Of a stretch of DNA of 64,000 bases, positions 45,192 through 56,887 are shown piece by piece. Location of the stretch: positions 1 to 64,000 of the forward strand of contig NZ_PDOD01000005.1 in NCBI RefSeq assembly GCF_003226325.1. The letters run 5' to 3'. Origin of the DNA: Salipaludibacillus keqinensis. GTDB lineage: Bacteria; Bacillota; Bacilli; Bacillales; Salisediminibacteriaceae. How positions within the stretch are numbered: position 1 is the stretch's first letter; each line of letters starts with the position of its first letter. Both the position numbers and the translations under genes were made by a program. Below the pieces are notes generated by a model. It did no database searches and was not told where the DNA came from. It worked only from the letters and a program-made list of their open reading frames with translations.

Positions 45192-46483
45192 TGTTTCAGA
45201 CGATCTCCAATATTTTTCGTGTTGGTGATTTAAGAAGAAAGATTTTTTTCACCCTGGCGATGCTTATCGTCTTTCGTATTGGTGCTCACATTCCTGCTCC
45301 TGGTGTGAATGCTGACATTTTAGATTTTGGTGGAGAAATGAACGCCTTTGGTTTTTTAAATACTTTTGGTGGGGGAGCACTTGAGAATTTCTCCATTTTT
45401 GCAACAGGAATCATGCCGTACATCACTGCTTCCATTATCGTACAACTGTTACGTATGGATGTAGTCCCTAAGTTTGCCGAATGGTCTAAGCAGGGTGAGG
45501 CAGGTCGTAAAAAGCTAGCGCAAGTAACTAGATACGGTACGATTGGGATCGCATTTATTCAAGCTTTAGGAATGTCTATTGGTTTCAATAACATCTTCCA
45601 AGGGCTTGTACCTGATCCAAGTATTTCGACCTATTTATTAATTGCCCTAACCTTAACAGCAGGAACTGCATTCTTATTATGGTTAGGTGAGCAAATCACA
45701 GCAAATGGTGTCGGGAACGGGATCTCGATCATGATCTTTGCCGGGATTGCTGCTGGGATTCCGAATGGAGTTAATCAAATTTATGTAACTCAATTCGAAG
45801 ACGCAGGAGATGCCTTGTTTATTAACATCGTTACCGTATTGTTACTACTCTTGGCACTTTTAGCGATCGTCGTTGGAGTGATTTTTGTACAGCAGGCCTT
45901 AAGAAAAATTCCTGTTCAATACGCCAAGCGATTGGTTGCTGGGAAGCCGCAGGGAGGTCAATCGACCCACCTGCCGTTAAAGGTGAACTCAGCCGGGGTA
46001 ATTCCAGTTATCTTTGCAATGTCTCTGTTTATCTTCCCGCCGACAGTGGCTGGATTCTTCGGAGATGAAAGTACGATAGCTGGTTGGATTACACGTAACT
46101 TCGATTATACACAGCCTTTTGGACTTGTTGCATATGCAGCATTGATTATCGGTTTTACGTACTTCTATACATTTGTTCAGGTGAATCCCGAACAAATGGC
46201 AGACAATCTAAAAAAACAGGGTGGCTATATTCCTGGCATCCGGCCCGGTAAGACAACTCAAGTCTATATTACTCGGATCCTTTATCGTTTGACATTTGTC
46301 GGAGCATTGTTCCTGGCAACAGTATCAACTTTACCTGTCTTCTTTACAGAAATCGCAGGCCTTCCACCAGCAGTACAAATTGGTGGTACAGGGTTATTGA
46401 TCGTTGTTGGTGTGGCTCTTGACACGATGAAACAAATTGAAAGTCAACTAATTAAACGATCATACAAAGGTTTTATAAAATAG
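45191..46483 (+). CDS. secY: SecY protein translocase channel
   Basis: SecY is the protein-conducting channel. The 430-residue protein has ten predicted membrane helices. The plug-region LRRKIFFTLAMLIVFRIGAH is near the start and GLGNGIS-like NGVGNGISIMIFAGI near 178-192, and the cytosolic loop KPQGGQSTHLPLKVN. It overlaps rplO by one base and lies ahead of adk. Confidence 0.97.
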   Translation: MFQTISNIFRVGDLRRKIFFTLAMLIVFRIGAHIPAPGVNADILDFGGEMNAFGFLNTFGGGALENFSIFATGIMPYITASIIVQLLRMDVVPKFAEWSKQGEAGRKKLAQVTRYGTIGIAFIQALGMSIGFNNIFQGLVPDPSISTYLLIALTLTAGTAFLLWLGEQITANGVGNGISIMIFAGIAAGIPNGVNQIYVTQFEDAGDALFINIVTVLLLLLALLAIVVGVIFVQQALRKIPVQYAKRLVAGKPQGGQSTHLPLKVNSAGVIPVIFAMSLFIFPPTVAGFFGDESTIAGWITRNFDYTQPFGLVAYAALIIGFTYFYTFVQVNPEQMADNLKKQGGYIPGIRPGKTTQVYITRILYRLTFVGALFLATVSTLPVFFTEIAGLPPAVQIGGTGLLIVVGVALDTMKQIESQLIKRSYKGFIK

Positions 46484-47940
<1,457 letters not shown>

Positions 47941-47961
47941 ACTTATGAAGGTGGTCATTAA

Positions 47962-48264
47962 ATGAACGATCCTGAATCGATTCCGCAAGTTGGAGAACTT
48001 GTGCGAATTCTTAATGGTCGGGACAAAGATCAGTTTGCTTTTATTATTGAGGTGTTAGATGAACGTTTCGTTCGGATTGCTGATGGGGATAAAAGAAAAG
48101 TAGACCGTGCGAAAAAGAAGAATCTGCATCACGTTGAGCGAATGAACATTCTTGCTCCCGAAGTTAAGCATAGCATTGTTGAAACGGGCCGTGTTACCAA
48201 TGCTAAATTGCGGTTTGCAATTTCAACATATATTGATGATAATTTACTGAAGGAAGGAGAGTAA
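47962..48264 (+). CDS. KOW-type RNA-binding protein (L14e-like)
   Basis: This 100-residue protein has an N-terminal KOW-like fold ([20 protein letters not shown]) resembling ribosomal L14e. It sits between map and infA, the slot held in Bacillus by ybzG-type genes. A role on the ribosome is likely but not proved. AAGGTGGTC precedes the ATG. Confidence 0.82.
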   Translation: MNDPESIPQVGELVRILNGRDKDQFAFIIEVLDERFVRIADGDKRKVDRAKKKNLHHVERMNILAPEVKHSIVETGRVTNAKLRFAISTYIDDNLLKEGE

Positions 48265-48268
48265 ATTC

Positions 48269-48648
<380 letters not shown>

Positions 48649-48668
48649 ACACACAGGAGGTGTAAAAC

Positions 48669-49034
48669 ATGGCACGTATTGCTGGTGTCGACATTCCTCG
48701 TGATAAGCGAGTTGTCGTGTCTCTCACGTACGTTTTCGGAATTGGTCATTCAAGAGCTAGCCAAGTTCTGAAAGAAGCAGGTGTTTCTGAAAGCACTCGC
48801 GTTCGTGATTTAACTGAAGATGAATTAACTAAAATCCGTGAAGTTGTAGACGGAATCAAAGTAGAAGGGGATCTTCGTCGTGAAGTATCTCTAAATATCA
48901 AGCGTCTGATTGAAATCGGATCTTACCGTGGTATTCGTCATCGTCGTGGACTACCTGTTCGCGGTCAAAAGACGAAAAACAATGCACGTACTCGTAAAGG
49001 TCCACGTCGGACTGTAGCAAACAAGAAAAAGTAA
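48669..49034 (+). CDS. rpsM: 30S ribosomal protein S13
   Basis: S13 contacts S19, the P-site tRNA and the 50S subunit. The 121 residues start [19 protein letters not shown] and end in a basic tail [26 protein letters not shown] precedes the ATG. Confidence 0.97.
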   Translation: MARIAGVDIPRDKRVVVSLTYVFGIGHSRASQVLKEAGVSESTRVRDLTEDELTKIREVVDGIKVEGDLRREVSLNIKRLIEIGSYRGIRHRRGLPVRGQKTKNNARTRKGPRRTVANKKK

Positions 49035-49057
49035 AGTAAAGGAGGTCATGTTCAATT

Positions 49058-49450
49058 ATGGCTAAACCAAAAACGACTCGTTCAAAGCGTCGTCAACGTA
49101 AAAATATTGAGTCCGGAATTGCGCACATTCGTTCCACTTTCAACAATACGATTGTAACGATCACAGACACTCAAGGAAATGCCATTTCATGGGCAAGTGC
49201 TGGAGCTTTAGGTTTCAAAGGTTCTCGTAAGTCTACGCCATTCGCAGCGCAGACTGCAGCAGAAACTGCAGCAAAAGCGTCAATGGAGCACGGAATGAAA
49301 ACTGTAGAAGTTTCAGTTAAAGGCCCTGGAGCTGGACGTGAAGCTGCTATTCGTTCACTACAAGCTGCTGGCTTAGAAGTGAACATGATTAAAGACGTCA
49401 CACCGGTTCCGCATAACGGTTGCCGCCCACCAAAACGTCGTAGAGTATAG
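49058..49450 (+). CDS. rpsK: 30S ribosomal protein S11
   Basis: S11 is on the 30S platform. The 130-residue protein has [18 protein letters not shown] and [19 protein letters not shown] at the C-terminus. AAAGGAGG precedes the ATG. A structured gap separates it from rpoA. Confidence 0.97.
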   Translation: MAKPKTTRSKRRQRKNIESGIAHIRSTFNNTIVTITDTQGNAISWASAGALGFKGSRKSTPFAAQTAAETAAKASMEHGMKTVEVSVKGPGAGREAAIRSLQAAGLEVNMIKDVTPVPHNGCRPPKRRRV

Positions 49451-49458
49451 TCGCATCA

Positions 49459-49605
49459 AAGGTATGAATATTCATACCTATGTCAATAATGGTTTAATAG
49501 CCTATGTCCAGATGGACACTTAAATTATTGACGTAAACGTGACAGGTCGAGGTGTGCCCAATGAGGGATTCCGGTTGTGCCTAATCCACAACCGGGGTTT
49601 CGACG
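49459..49605 (+). promoter_or_regulatory. Structured leader between rpsK and rpoA
   Basis: Three folds lie in the 176-bp gap. A perfect 20-bp palindrome with arms GGTATGAATA/TATTCATACC spans 49460-49479. GTCAATAAT (49482-49490) pairs with ATTATTGAC (49524-49532), enclosing TGTCC-AGAT-GGACA. CCGGTTGTG (49571-49579) pairs with CACAACCGG (49587-49595), inside a further GTCGA/TCGAC pairing. The last lies close to the rpoA ribosome site. No known leader family is assigned. Confidence 0.6.
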
Positions 49606-49626
49606 TTTTGAAGGAGGGTTTGTTTA

Positions 49627-50571
49627 ATGATCGAGATAGAAAAGCCGAAAATTGAAGCTGTCGAAATGAGCGATGATGCAACGTATGGAAAATTTGTCGT
49701 AGAGCCTCTTGAACGCGGATATGGAACGACGTTGGGAAATTCCCTCCGCAGAATCCTACTCTCGTCTCTACCTGGTTCTGCTGTAACTAGCGTCCAGTTT
49801 AACGGAGTGCTTCACGAATTTTCTACGATTGAAGGTGTGGTTGAAGATGTAACAACCATCATACTCAATCTAAAAAAACTTGCATTGAAGATTTACTCAG
49901 ATGATGAGAAAACTTTGGAAATTGATGCACAAGGAGAAGGAGTTGTCACTGCAGCTGATTTGATGCATGACAGCGATGTGGAGGTTTTAAACCCGGATCT
50001 TCATATTGCCACCCTATCTAAGGGAGCTCAGTTCCAAATGAAAGTGTCGGCAAATCGTGGAAGAGGATATGTACCTGCTGAAGGAAACAACTCTGACGAT
50101 TTACCAATCGGGGTTATTCCGGTAGATTCCATGTACACACCCGTGACTCGTGTTAACTTCCAAGTGGAGAATACTCGTGTCGGTCAAATTACCAACTTTG
50201 ATAAATTGACGCTAGATGTGTGGACAGACGGAAGCATTCGACCGGAAGAAGCTGTATCACTTGGAGCTAAGATTCTTACCGAGCATTTAAATATCTTCGT
50301 CGGATTGACCGATCAAGCACAACATGCTGAGATCATGGTTGAAAAAGAAGAGGACCAGAAAGAAAAAGTCCTTGAAATGACGATCGAAGAGTTAGACTTG
50401 TCTGTTCGTTCTTACAATTGCTTGAAGCGTGCAGGAATTAATACAGTTCAAGAGCTAACACAAAAGTCAGAAGAAGACATGATGAAAGTTCGTAACCTTG
50501 GACGTAAGTCTTTAGAAGAGGTTCAAGAAAAACTTGAAGAACTAAGTCTTGGTCTTCGAGACGAAGAATAA
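49627..50571 (+). CDS. rpoA: RNA polymerase alpha subunit
   Basis: RpoA dimerises to begin core assembly and contacts promoter UP elements and activators with its C-terminal domain. The 314-residue protein has the N-terminal dimerisation domain ([34 protein letters not shown]) and the CTD with [16 protein letters not shown] and [19 protein letters not shown] precedes the ATG. Confidence 0.97.
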   Translation: MIEIEKPKIEAVEMSDDATYGKFVVEPLERGYGTTLGNSLRRILLSSLPGSAVTSVQFNGVLHEFSTIEGVVEDVTTIILNLKKLALKIYSDDEKTLEIDAQGEGVVTAADLMHDSDVEVLNPDLHIATLSKGAQFQMKVSANRGRGYVPAEGNNSDDLPIGVIPVDSMYTPVTRVNFQVENTRVGQITNFDKLTLDVWTDGSIRPEEAVSLGAKILTEHLNIFVGLTDQAQHAEIMVEKEEDQKEKVLEMTIEELDLSVRSYNCLKRAGINTVQELTQKSEEDMMKVRNLGRKSLEEVQEKLEELSLGLRDEE

Positions 50572-50645
50572 AAATCTACCATCTACGATTTGCTTAGTCA
50601 AATCGAGCCTGTAGAGAAATTTTCACCTGAGAAGGAGGGACTATC

Positions 50646-51008
50646 ATGGCATACAGAAAATTAGGTCGCGACAGCAGTGCCCGTAAAGCATTATTCCGTG
50701 ACTTAGCCACTGATTTAATCATCAACGAACGAATCGAAACTACTGAGCCAAAAGCTAAAGAGCTTCGTTCAATCGTTGAAAAAATGATCACTTTAGGTAA
50801 ACGTGGGGACTTGCATGCTCGTCGTCAAGTTGCAGCTTTCGTTCGTAATGAAATTGCAGACGAAGAAACTGGACAAGATGCAATCCAGAAACTTTTTGAT
50901 GATGTAGCAAAGCGCTACGACGACCGTCAAGGCGGTTACACTCGAGTTCTTAAGCTAGGACCTCGCCGTGGAGACGGTGCAGAAATGGCTATCATTGAGC
51001 TTGTGTAA
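50646..51008 (+). CDS. rplQ: 50S ribosomal protein L17
   Basis: L17 is on the solvent side near the tunnel exit. The 120 residues begin [20 protein letters not shown] and end [27 protein letters not shown] precedes the ATG. It ends the large ribosomal cluster; a terminator follows. Confidence 0.97.
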   Translation: MAYRKLGRDSSARKALFRDLATDLIINERIETTEPKAKELRSIVEKMITLGKRGDLHARRQVAAFVRNEIADEETGQDAIQKLFDDVAKRYDDRQGGYTRVLKLGPRRGDGAEMAIIELV

Positions 51009-51026
51009 GCTCATTGACTCTCTATA

Positions 51027-51078
51027 AAGGGCGAGACACCGGGTCTGGCAACAGATTCTGGTGCTGTGCCCTTTTTTT
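51027..51078 (+). terminator. Terminator after rplQ
   Basis: AAGGGC (51027) pairs with GCCCTT (51068-51073) and CACC with GGTG further in, with an internal mismatch; seven T residues follow. Ends the alpha operon. Confidence 0.85.
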
Positions 51079-51166
51079 GTACCATTTTATAAGAAGTGCT
51101 TTAGAAACCATTGGCAGCTTTTATTATTAGGATCATCCTTATCTTTTAAGAAATGGGGCATTATGA

Positions 51167-52006
51167 ATGACAAATGAACTTTCCGTTGAACATCTTCATT
51201 TCCGTTATCATGAACAGGCGCCCTACGTGTTAAAAGATATCTGGTTAACGGTTCCGACAGGAGAGTGGTTGACCATCCTTGGACATAACGGCTCGGGGAA
51301 GTCCACGTTAGCTAAGTTTTTTAATGCTCTTCTCGTCCCTACTGAAGGGGGCGTGATCTCATGTGGCATGGACACGAAGGATGAACATCAGTGGACGAAT
51401 ATTCGACGACAAGTGGCAATGGTATTTCAAAACCCTGATAATCAAATTGTTGCCCCAACCGTTGAAGATGATGTAGCCTTCGGGCTGGAAAATGCAGGAA
51501 TCCCTTATGATGAAATGAGGGAGAGGGTCTATAGCAGTATTGAACGACTAGGTTTGAAAGGTCTTGAAACACAAGAACCACACAGCTTATCAGGTGGTCA
51601 AAAGCAGCGTGTCGCGCTGGCAGGAGCACTTGCTCTAAAGCCTCGAATCATAGTTTTAGATGAAGCGACCTCCATGCTTGATCCAACAGGAAAAAAAGAA
51701 GTGTTAGCAATGGTTCAAAAGTTAAAAGAGGAAGAGAACATAACAATTATTTCTATCACTCACGATGTTTCAGAGGCAATGATAGCCGATCGGATTGTTG
51801 TGTTAAATGAAGGTCAACTCGTTCTTGAAGGAACTCCTCGTGAAATTTTAAAGGACGATGAGACGTTAAAGAAATCAAGCCTTAGTGCGCCATTTTCTGT
51901 TCAGGTTGCTAACGAGCTCAGAAAGCATCACGTGGCTATAGCTGATGATGTCTTTTCTGAGGAGGAGTTGATCAATGCACTATGCACATACAAGCAAACC
52001 AATTAA
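51167..52006 (+). CDS. ecfA1: ECF transporter ATPase EcfA1
   Basis: EcfA1 is one of two ATPases of the shared energy-coupling module that powers vitamin and metal substrate-binding S components. The 279-residue protein has Walker A GHNGSGKST (near 42), the ABC signature LSGGQKQRV and Walker B VLDEATSMLD. The B. subtilis gene is ybxA. It overlaps ecfA2, so both are co-translated. Confidence 0.94.
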   Translation: MTNELSVEHLHFRYHEQAPYVLKDIWLTVPTGEWLTILGHNGSGKSTLAKFFNALLVPTEGGVISCGMDTKDEHQWTNIRRQVAMVFQNPDNQIVAPTVEDDVAFGLENAGIPYDEMRERVYSSIERLGLKGLETQEPHSLSGGQKQRVALAGALALKPRIIVLDEATSMLDPTGKKEVLAMVQKLKEEENITIISITHDVSEAMIADRIVVLNEGQLVLEGTPREILKDDETLKKSSLSAPFSVQVANELRKHHVAIADDVFSEEELINALCTYKQTN

Positions 52007-52863
52007 CCTACACTTATATGAAGGGAACTCCTTTTGAAAAAAATGCTCTTACAAAGGTGGACTTATCCCTCTCCAGCGGACAGTTCACATCTATCATTGG
52101 GCATACAGGTTCTGGTAAATCAACACTCGTTCAGCACCTGAATGGATTACTCAAGCCGACGGAAGGTACTATAACCATTGGTGATTGGATCATACGTCCT
52201 GAAACGAAACAAAAGAATTTATACTCGTTAAGAGAGCATGTAGGAATGGTTTTTCAATTCCCTGAGCACCAATTGTTTAACGAAACGATTTTACAAGACG
52301 TTGCATACGGTCCGATAAACTTCGGCAAAACAAAGCAGGAAGCAGAGGACATAGCGAAAGAATGTCTCCATAAAGTCGGCATTCCTGAAACACTTTATGA
52401 TCAGTCGCCATTTGATATTAGTGGTGGCCAAATGAGACGTGTTGCCATTGCTGGGGTGTTGGCATTAGATCCGACGTTGCTGATCCTAGATGAACCTACC
52501 GCCGGTCTTGATCCTCATGGACAGGAAACGATCATGCACTTGTTCTATGAGTGGTTCCAAGAAACAGATGAGCGATCGATCGTTCTAGTGACACATCAGA
52601 TGGAAGATGCGGCTCGTTATTCTGATCAGATATTAGTCATGGACCGGGGCCAAGTCGTCGATCAAGGAAGTCCGGAACACATCTTCTCTAAAGGAACAGA
52701 GCTGAGAAAACTAGGTCTATCTGTTCCCCAGTCCGTTCAACTTCTTCAAGCTGTTCGCTCGGAGTGTGGAGGAGACATGGAAATCGATGCTTTTACGTTA
52801 GAGGAGACGGTGAATCGACTGCTCGTCTATTTAAAGAAAAGGGGCGTGAATGATCATGTTTGA
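51982..52863 (+). CDS. ecfA2: ECF transporter ATPase EcfA2
   Basis: EcfA2 is the second ATPase of the module. Motifs are GHTGSGKST, a signature with DISGGQMRRVAIAGV and Walker B LLILDEPTAGLD. The 293 residues start at ATG 51982, 25 bp inside the ecfA1 end. The Shine-Dalgarno GGAGGAG lies about 15 bases upstream, which is distant, though coupling could compensate. It overlaps ecfT. Confidence 0.94.
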   Translation: MHIQANQLTYTYMKGTPFEKNALTKVDLSLSSGQFTSIIGHTGSGKSTLVQHLNGLLKPTEGTITIGDWIIRPETKQKNLYSLREHVGMVFQFPEHQLFNETILQDVAYGPINFGKTKQEAEDIAKECLHKVGIPETLYDQSPFDISGGQMRRVAIAGVLALDPTLLILDEPTAGLDPHGQETIMHLFYEWFQETDERSIVLVTHQMEDAARYSDQILVMDRGQVVDQGSPEHIFSKGTELRKLGLSVPQSVQLLQAVRSECGGDMEIDAFTLEETVNRLLVYLKKRGVNDHV

Positions 52864-53656
52864 TAACGTGATTATTGGTCAATACGTTCCTCGGGATTCT
52901 GTCATTCATAAGATGGATCCTCGGGCGAAGTTACTAGTCCTCTTGATCTTTATTGTATTTTTGTTTACAAGTCGTCACCCTGTAGTGCTAGCTTTTGCGG
53001 TGGTGCTGACCGGCACAGCCTTTTTACTTTCGAAAATACCTGTTCGCTATTTCATAAAAGGGATGAGATTTATTGCAATCCTTATATTTTTTACATTCCT
53101 ACTCCACCTTTTTATGACGCGTGAAGGAACGATTGTGGTTGAATGGTCTTGGCTAACGATTTATTCAGGGGGCCTTATTGAAGGAAGTTTCATTGCTCTT
53201 AGGTTATTCTTACTCATTTTGATGGCCTCGTTATTGACGTTAACGACCACACCGATTGATTTAACAGATGGAATGGAAATGCTCATGAAACCCCTCAAGA
53301 TCGTTCGCGTGCCAACACATGAACTGGCTTTGATGATGTCGATCGCATTAAGGTTCATTCCAACTCTATTAGGTGAAACGTCCAAAATTGTTAAAGCTCA
53401 AATGGCACGAGGAGCAAATTTCTCTAAAGGTTCGTTATGGACACGGTTAAAATCGCTTATCCCCATTCTTATCCCTCTCTTTGTTCAATCATTTAAAAGA
53501 GCAGAGGATTTAGCTATCGCCATGGAAGCGAGAGGCTACGGTGGGGGAGAAGGTAGGACAAAATTCAGGCTGTTATCTTGGAGGAAAATGGACTCGCTAG
53601 CAGTAGGACTGTTCATTGTTTTTGCTATGTTAACAGTGGTCTTTCGATTTGTTTAA
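52856..53656 (+). CDS. ecfT: ECF transporter transmembrane protein EcfT
   Basis: EcfT is the membrane scaffold linking EcfA1/A2 to S components. I start it at ATG 52856 (MFDNVIIGQYVP), aligned with B. subtilis YbaF; an ATG at 52850 is possible. The 266-residue protein has four to five membrane segments and the conserved coupling helix motifs AMEARGYGGGEGRTK and ARG in MARGANF. No S component is nearby. Confidence 0.92.
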   Translation: MFDNVIIGQYVPRDSVIHKMDPRAKLLVLLIFIVFLFTSRHPVVLAFAVVLTGTAFLLSKIPVRYFIKGMRFIAILIFFTFLLHLFMTREGTIVVEWSWLTIYSGGLIEGSFIALRLFLLILMASLLTLTTTPIDLTDGMEMLMKPLKIVRVPTHELALMMSIALRFIPTLLGETSKIVKAQMARGANFSKGSLWTRLKSLIPILIPLFVQSFKRAEDLAIAMEARGYGGGEGRTKFRLLSWRKMDSLAVGLFIVFAMLTVVFRFV

Positions 53657-53674
53657 TGAAAAAGGAGACGGCTT

Positions 53675-54451
53675 ATGAAGAGAGTATTAGCGACATTATC
53701 ATATGACGGCGCCCAATTTCATGGCTATCAGCGGCAGCTGAGAGATCGTTCTGTGCAGGGAGAAGTAGAGCGTGCATTGGCGAAAATCCATAAAGCGAAT
53801 TCTTGGCCTTCTACGTCGTCTGGCAGGACGGATGCAGGTGTGCATGGCATTTCTCAACCGGTTCATTTTGACACGACCTTAGCAATCCCTGAAGACAGAT
53901 GGGCTAAGGCGCTTAACAGCCTCCTCCCTGATGATATTCATGTCCACTCGTGTCACTATGTCCCTGAATCCTTCCACGCCCGTTATGATACCGTAGGGAA
54001 AGAATATGTGTACCGTTTAAGTACATCGTCTGAACGAGATGTTTTTACAAGAAACTATGTTTATCATTTGCCGAAAAAACTAGACCAGACTAAAATGCAG
54101 CAGGCCGCAGAGTACTTGATCGGGACGAATAACTACACAAGTTTTTCGTCCCCGAAAACGGATGTAGTAGATAAAGTGAGGACAATCTATACGATTGATA
54201 TTCAACAAGATGGGGATGAATGGACGTTTCGATTTATCGGAAGTGGCTTTTTGTACCAAATGGTGCGTGTCTTAACAGGTACATTGATTGAAACAGGGCT
54301 AGGAGAACGTAATCCTGATGACATGGTGGCGATTATGCAAGGAAAAAACAGGGCACTTGCTGGTAAAACGGCACCTGCTTGTGGATTATATTTATCTCAA
54401 GTCTTTTATGAAGCCAAAAAATTAGACGACTATCTAAAAAAATTTCAATGA
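53675..54451 (+). CDS. truA: tRNA pseudouridine synthase TruA
   Basis: TruA makes pseudouridine at positions 38-40 of tRNA anticodon stems. The 258 residues have the catalytic SGRTDAGVHG (Asp near 54) and FLYQMVRVLTGTL. It follows ecfT by 18 bp behind AAAGGAGACGG and precedes rplM. Confidence 0.95.
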   Translation: MKRVLATLSYDGAQFHGYQRQLRDRSVQGEVERALAKIHKANSWPSTSSGRTDAGVHGISQPVHFDTTLAIPEDRWAKALNSLLPDDIHVHSCHYVPESFHARYDTVGKEYVYRLSTSSERDVFTRNYVYHLPKKLDQTKMQQAAEYLIGTNNYTSFSSPKTDVVDKVRTIYTIDIQQDGDEWTFRFIGSGFLYQMVRVLTGTLIETGLGERNPDDMVAIMQGKNRALAGKTAPACGLYLSQVFYEAKKLDDYLKKFQ

Positions 54452-54475
54452 CAACGAATCCTAGTGTATTTATTG

Positions 54476-54504
54476 TTGACATTGACACTCAGATATTATA
54501 AGAT
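54476..54504 (+). promoter_or_regulatory. Sigma-A promoter of rplM-rpsI
   Basis: TTGACA (54476-54481) and TAAGAT (54499-54504) have a 17-bp spacer. It precedes the L13 leader. Confidence 0.75.
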
Positions 54505-54590
54505 GGTCTATGGTATTCTTATGCCCACTAGCCCCGGGTACGGAATCGATCATTGAAACGTAGGAAATTTTTTGGATAGTTTGATTAGGA
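54505..54590 (+). promoter_or_regulatory. L13 (rplM) leader
   Basis: The leader contains GGTATTCTTATGCCC and AGCCCCGGGTACGGAA, matching the L13 leader arrangement seen ahead of rplM-rpsI in Bacillota. L13 is the presumed regulator. Identification is from sequence pattern and context only. Confidence 0.72.
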
Positions 54591-54599
54591 GGGAAACAC

Positions 54600-55037
54600 A
54601 TGCGTACGACATATATGGCAAAGCCAAGTGAAATTGAACGTAAATGGTTCGTGATCGACGCAGAAGGTAAAACACTAGGTCGTCTTTCGACTGAAGTAGC
54701 GAGCCTTCTTCGCGGAAAGCATAAACCGACTTTTACACCACACCTTGATACAGGTGACCATGTTATCATCATCAATGCAGAAAAAATCCACTTAACAGGA
54801 AATAAGTTAGCGGATAAGATGTATCACCGTCACAGCCGTTACCCAGGGTCATTGAAATCAATGTCTGCTGGTGAAATGCGTGACCGAAAGCCAGTAAAAT
54901 TACTTGAGCTTTCAATCAAAGGAATGCTACCTAAAGGTCCTTTAGGCAGCCAAATGTACCGAAAGCTTAATGTGTATGCTGGTAATGAGCATCCACACGA
55001 AGCACAAAAGCCAGAAGCTTACGAACTACGCGGTTAA
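54600..55037 (+). CDS. rplM: 50S ribosomal protein L13
   Basis: L13 is an early-assembly protein. The 145-residue protein has [19 protein letters not shown] and [26 protein letters not shown] precedes the ATG. It is likely autoregulated through the leader. Confidence 0.97.
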   Translation: MRTTYMAKPSEIERKWFVIDAEGKTLGRLSTEVASLLRGKHKPTFTPHLDTGDHVIIINAEKIHLTGNKLADKMYHRHSRYPGSLKSMSAGEMRDRKPVKLLELSIKGMLPKGPLGSQMYRKLNVYAGNEHPHEAQKPEAYELRG

Positions 55038-55057
55038 TTTAGAAGGAGGGAATTTTC

Positions 55058-55450
55058 TTGGCACAAGTTCAATATTACGGAACAGGTCGTCGTAAGAACT
55101 CCGTTGCACGTGTACGTCTATTACCAGGAGACGGCAAAATCGTGATTAACGACAGAGATATCAACGACTACTTTGACCTTGAAACATTAAAAGTTATTGT
55201 AAAGCAACCACTTACTGAAACACAAACTGAAGGCACATACGATGTACGTGTTAAAGTAGAAGGTGGAGGATATACAGGTCAAGCAGGCGCAATCCGTCAT
55301 GGTGTTGCCCGCGCGCTTCTTGAAGCAGACCCAGAATTCCGCCCATCACTTAAGAAAGCAGGCTACTTGACTCGTGACGCTCGTATGAAAGAGCGTAAGA
55401 AATACGGTCTTAAAGCTGCTCGTCGTGCACCACAATTCTCAAAGCGTTAA
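55058..55450 (+). CDS. rpsI: 30S ribosomal protein S9
   Basis: S9 reaches the P-site tRNA with its C-terminal tail. The 130-residue protein begins from TTG 55058 after AAGGAGGG with [16 protein letters not shown] and ends in [13 protein letters not shown] decayed copy of its last 60 bp lies at 57479-57538. Confidence 0.97.
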   Translation: MAQVQYYGTGRRKNSVARVRLLPGDGKIVINDRDINDYFDLETLKVIVKQPLTETQTEGTYDVRVKVEGGGYTGQAGAIRHGVARALLEADPEFRPSLKKAGYLTRDARMKERKKYGLKAARRAPQFSKR

Positions 55451-55467
55451 TTATATCAATACTTCAA

Positions 55468-55502
55468 AGGCTCTCAACCAATTTTGGTTGGGGGTCTTTT
55501 TT
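55468..55502 (+). terminator. Terminator after rpsI
   Basis: AGGCTCTCAACCA pairs with TGGTTGGGGGTCT (wobble pairs included) over ATTT and runs into six T residues. Confidence 0.9.
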
Positions 55503-55553
55503 GTACTGAAAATAGGATGAGCTAAAATATTATTGGAGAGCCCTAAGCGAGCT

Positions 55554-56441
55554 TCACTTGCTTGATTTAAATGGCCAAAGGCGTCTGCAGATTTTTTTAA
55601 AATTAGGAATGAATTTTCCGACAGGATCTTTATTAATTTTAGATTTAACTTTATATGCAGGGGGTAGGTCATATTCCTCTGTGCTTTCTTTCCTTCGTTC
55701 CTCGTATCTTTCAGGTGAAGTTCTAAAGTTTACAATGTTTTGATAAGATGACTGGTCATGCATTATTTCAAACATTTTTATGGAAGGTCGGTAATTCGCT
55801 TCTATAATCCATAATTGACCATCTTCATCTATTCCCACATCCAATCCTATTTCAGTTCTTTTAGGATAATATTTTTGGAGGTGTCTCGTAGTTTCAAGAG
55901 CTAAGCTATTAAGTTTTTCATTTAGTTCAGTTATATTGACGCTATTTTTTATAACGGATTTATTAATTGCTTCTTCGATGGTCAACACTTTAACGCTGGC
56001 GTTAGTAACAAAGTATCCTGTAAAACTTAATTTGGCTGCTTTCCCTGTTACGAACCAATCATCAGAACCTCTCTTCCGTTGCAACATCACTCTCAAATCA
56101 AAGGGAGCTCTGTCTATAGTGGCTAGAGAAATGTACTGCTGAATGACCCGTTTCTTATTATTTATCTGGTTAATGTAGTTTATGGTAGGTACTTGTCCAG
56201 AAATATGATTTATTTTTCTGCCGTAGTGAATTCTATAATTGTCATTTGATAGGTCGCTTACTTTCATTATTTTATATCCCAGCCTGCCGAAATTAGGTTT
56301 TATTACAACGTTTTTATGTCTTGTTAGCATAGACCATAACCTGTCTTCTTTAAAAATTTTGGTTTCTGGAAGATAGTCAGCAAGCAAAGCGTTTTGTTTC
56401 ATTAGTTTATATTTGGACCATTTGGATACTGAAACTTTCAT
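55554..56441 (-). CDS. YheC/YheD-family ATP-grasp protein
   Basis: The 295-residue protein resembles YheC/YheD, ATP-grasp-fold proteins associated with the endospore coat. It starts ATG 56441 with AAGGAGG upstream on this strand. Visible features are HKNVVIKPNFGRLGYKI (the ATP-binding strand and glycine loop, about 43-60), APFDLRVMLQRKR, and the metal-site-like EIGLDVGIDEDGQLWIIEAN (about 198-217). The enzyme reaction and substrate are not known. It lies downstream of the SET gene on the same strand, 81 bp apart, so they may be co-transcribed. AT content and spacing suggest accessory DNA. Confidence 0.87.
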   Translation of the reverse strand: MKVSVSKWSKYKLMKQNALLADYLPETKIFKEDRLWSMLTRHKNVVIKPNFGRLGYKIMKVSDLSNDNYRIHYGRKINHISGQVPTINYINQINNKKRVIQQYISLATIDRAPFDLRVMLQRKRGSDDWFVTGKAAKLSFTGYFVTNASVKVLTIEEAINKSVIKNSVNITELNEKLNSLALETTRHLQKYYPKRTEIGLDVGIDEDGQLWIIEANYRPSIKMFEIMHDQSSYQNIVNFRTSPERYEERRKESTEEYDLPPAYKVKSKINKDPVGKFIPNFKKICRRLWPFKSSK

Positions 56442-56521
56442 AACTAACCTCCTTTCTTAAAAATAATCAAATCATAAACAGCTTTTTTCCTGCTTCTTAC
56501 GTCCTAATCCACTTTCATCTT

Positions 56522-56887
56522 TTATTCCACCACTTCAAACGGAACTGGTAACTTCCTGTCCGGCTTTCCTTTGTAATTTATTGTCACCTCTTCTCCCGGT
56601 GCTATATTACGTAGGGCACGAAAGTGAATACATGTGTCTTCTCTTTTCAATATAAATTCTGCATTCGGTTTATATGAATGGTTAAATAGCGAACCGTACC
56701 CTAAAGCGACAGCTCCTTCTCTCCCCCATTGGAAGAAGTAATCAACCATAACAGTAACCATAATGGCACGCAAGTCACTTTTAGGGATGATAATAACAGG
56801 TGCCTTTTCAATAATGTCCCCTTTTCTATATGGTTTCAGAGTAAAAACACCGCGGCCTTTTCCAGGGCTCTGTTTAACCTCTAACAC
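56522..56887 (-). CDS. SET-domain protein
   Basis: This 121-residue protein matches the SET methyltransferase fold: SPGKGRGVFTL at the N-terminus, the SET pseudoknot residues GYGSLFNHSYKPNA (about residues 67-80), and EEVTINYKGKPDRK near the end. Bacterial SET proteins are rare and their targets are mostly unknown. I choose GTG 56887, 7 bases after GGGAGGGG; a TTG at 56893 is too close to that site, and ATG 56932 lacks one. A sporulation sigma-E-like arrangement (ATA, 18 bp, CATATG) lies upstream on this strand, weakly supported. Confidence 0.85.
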   Translation of the reverse strand: MLEVKQSPGKGRGVFTLKPYRKGDIIEKAPVIIIPKSDLRAIMVTVMVDYFFQWGREGAVALGYGSLFNHSYKPNAEFILKREDTCIHFRALRNIAPGEEVTINYKGKPDRKLPVPFEVVE

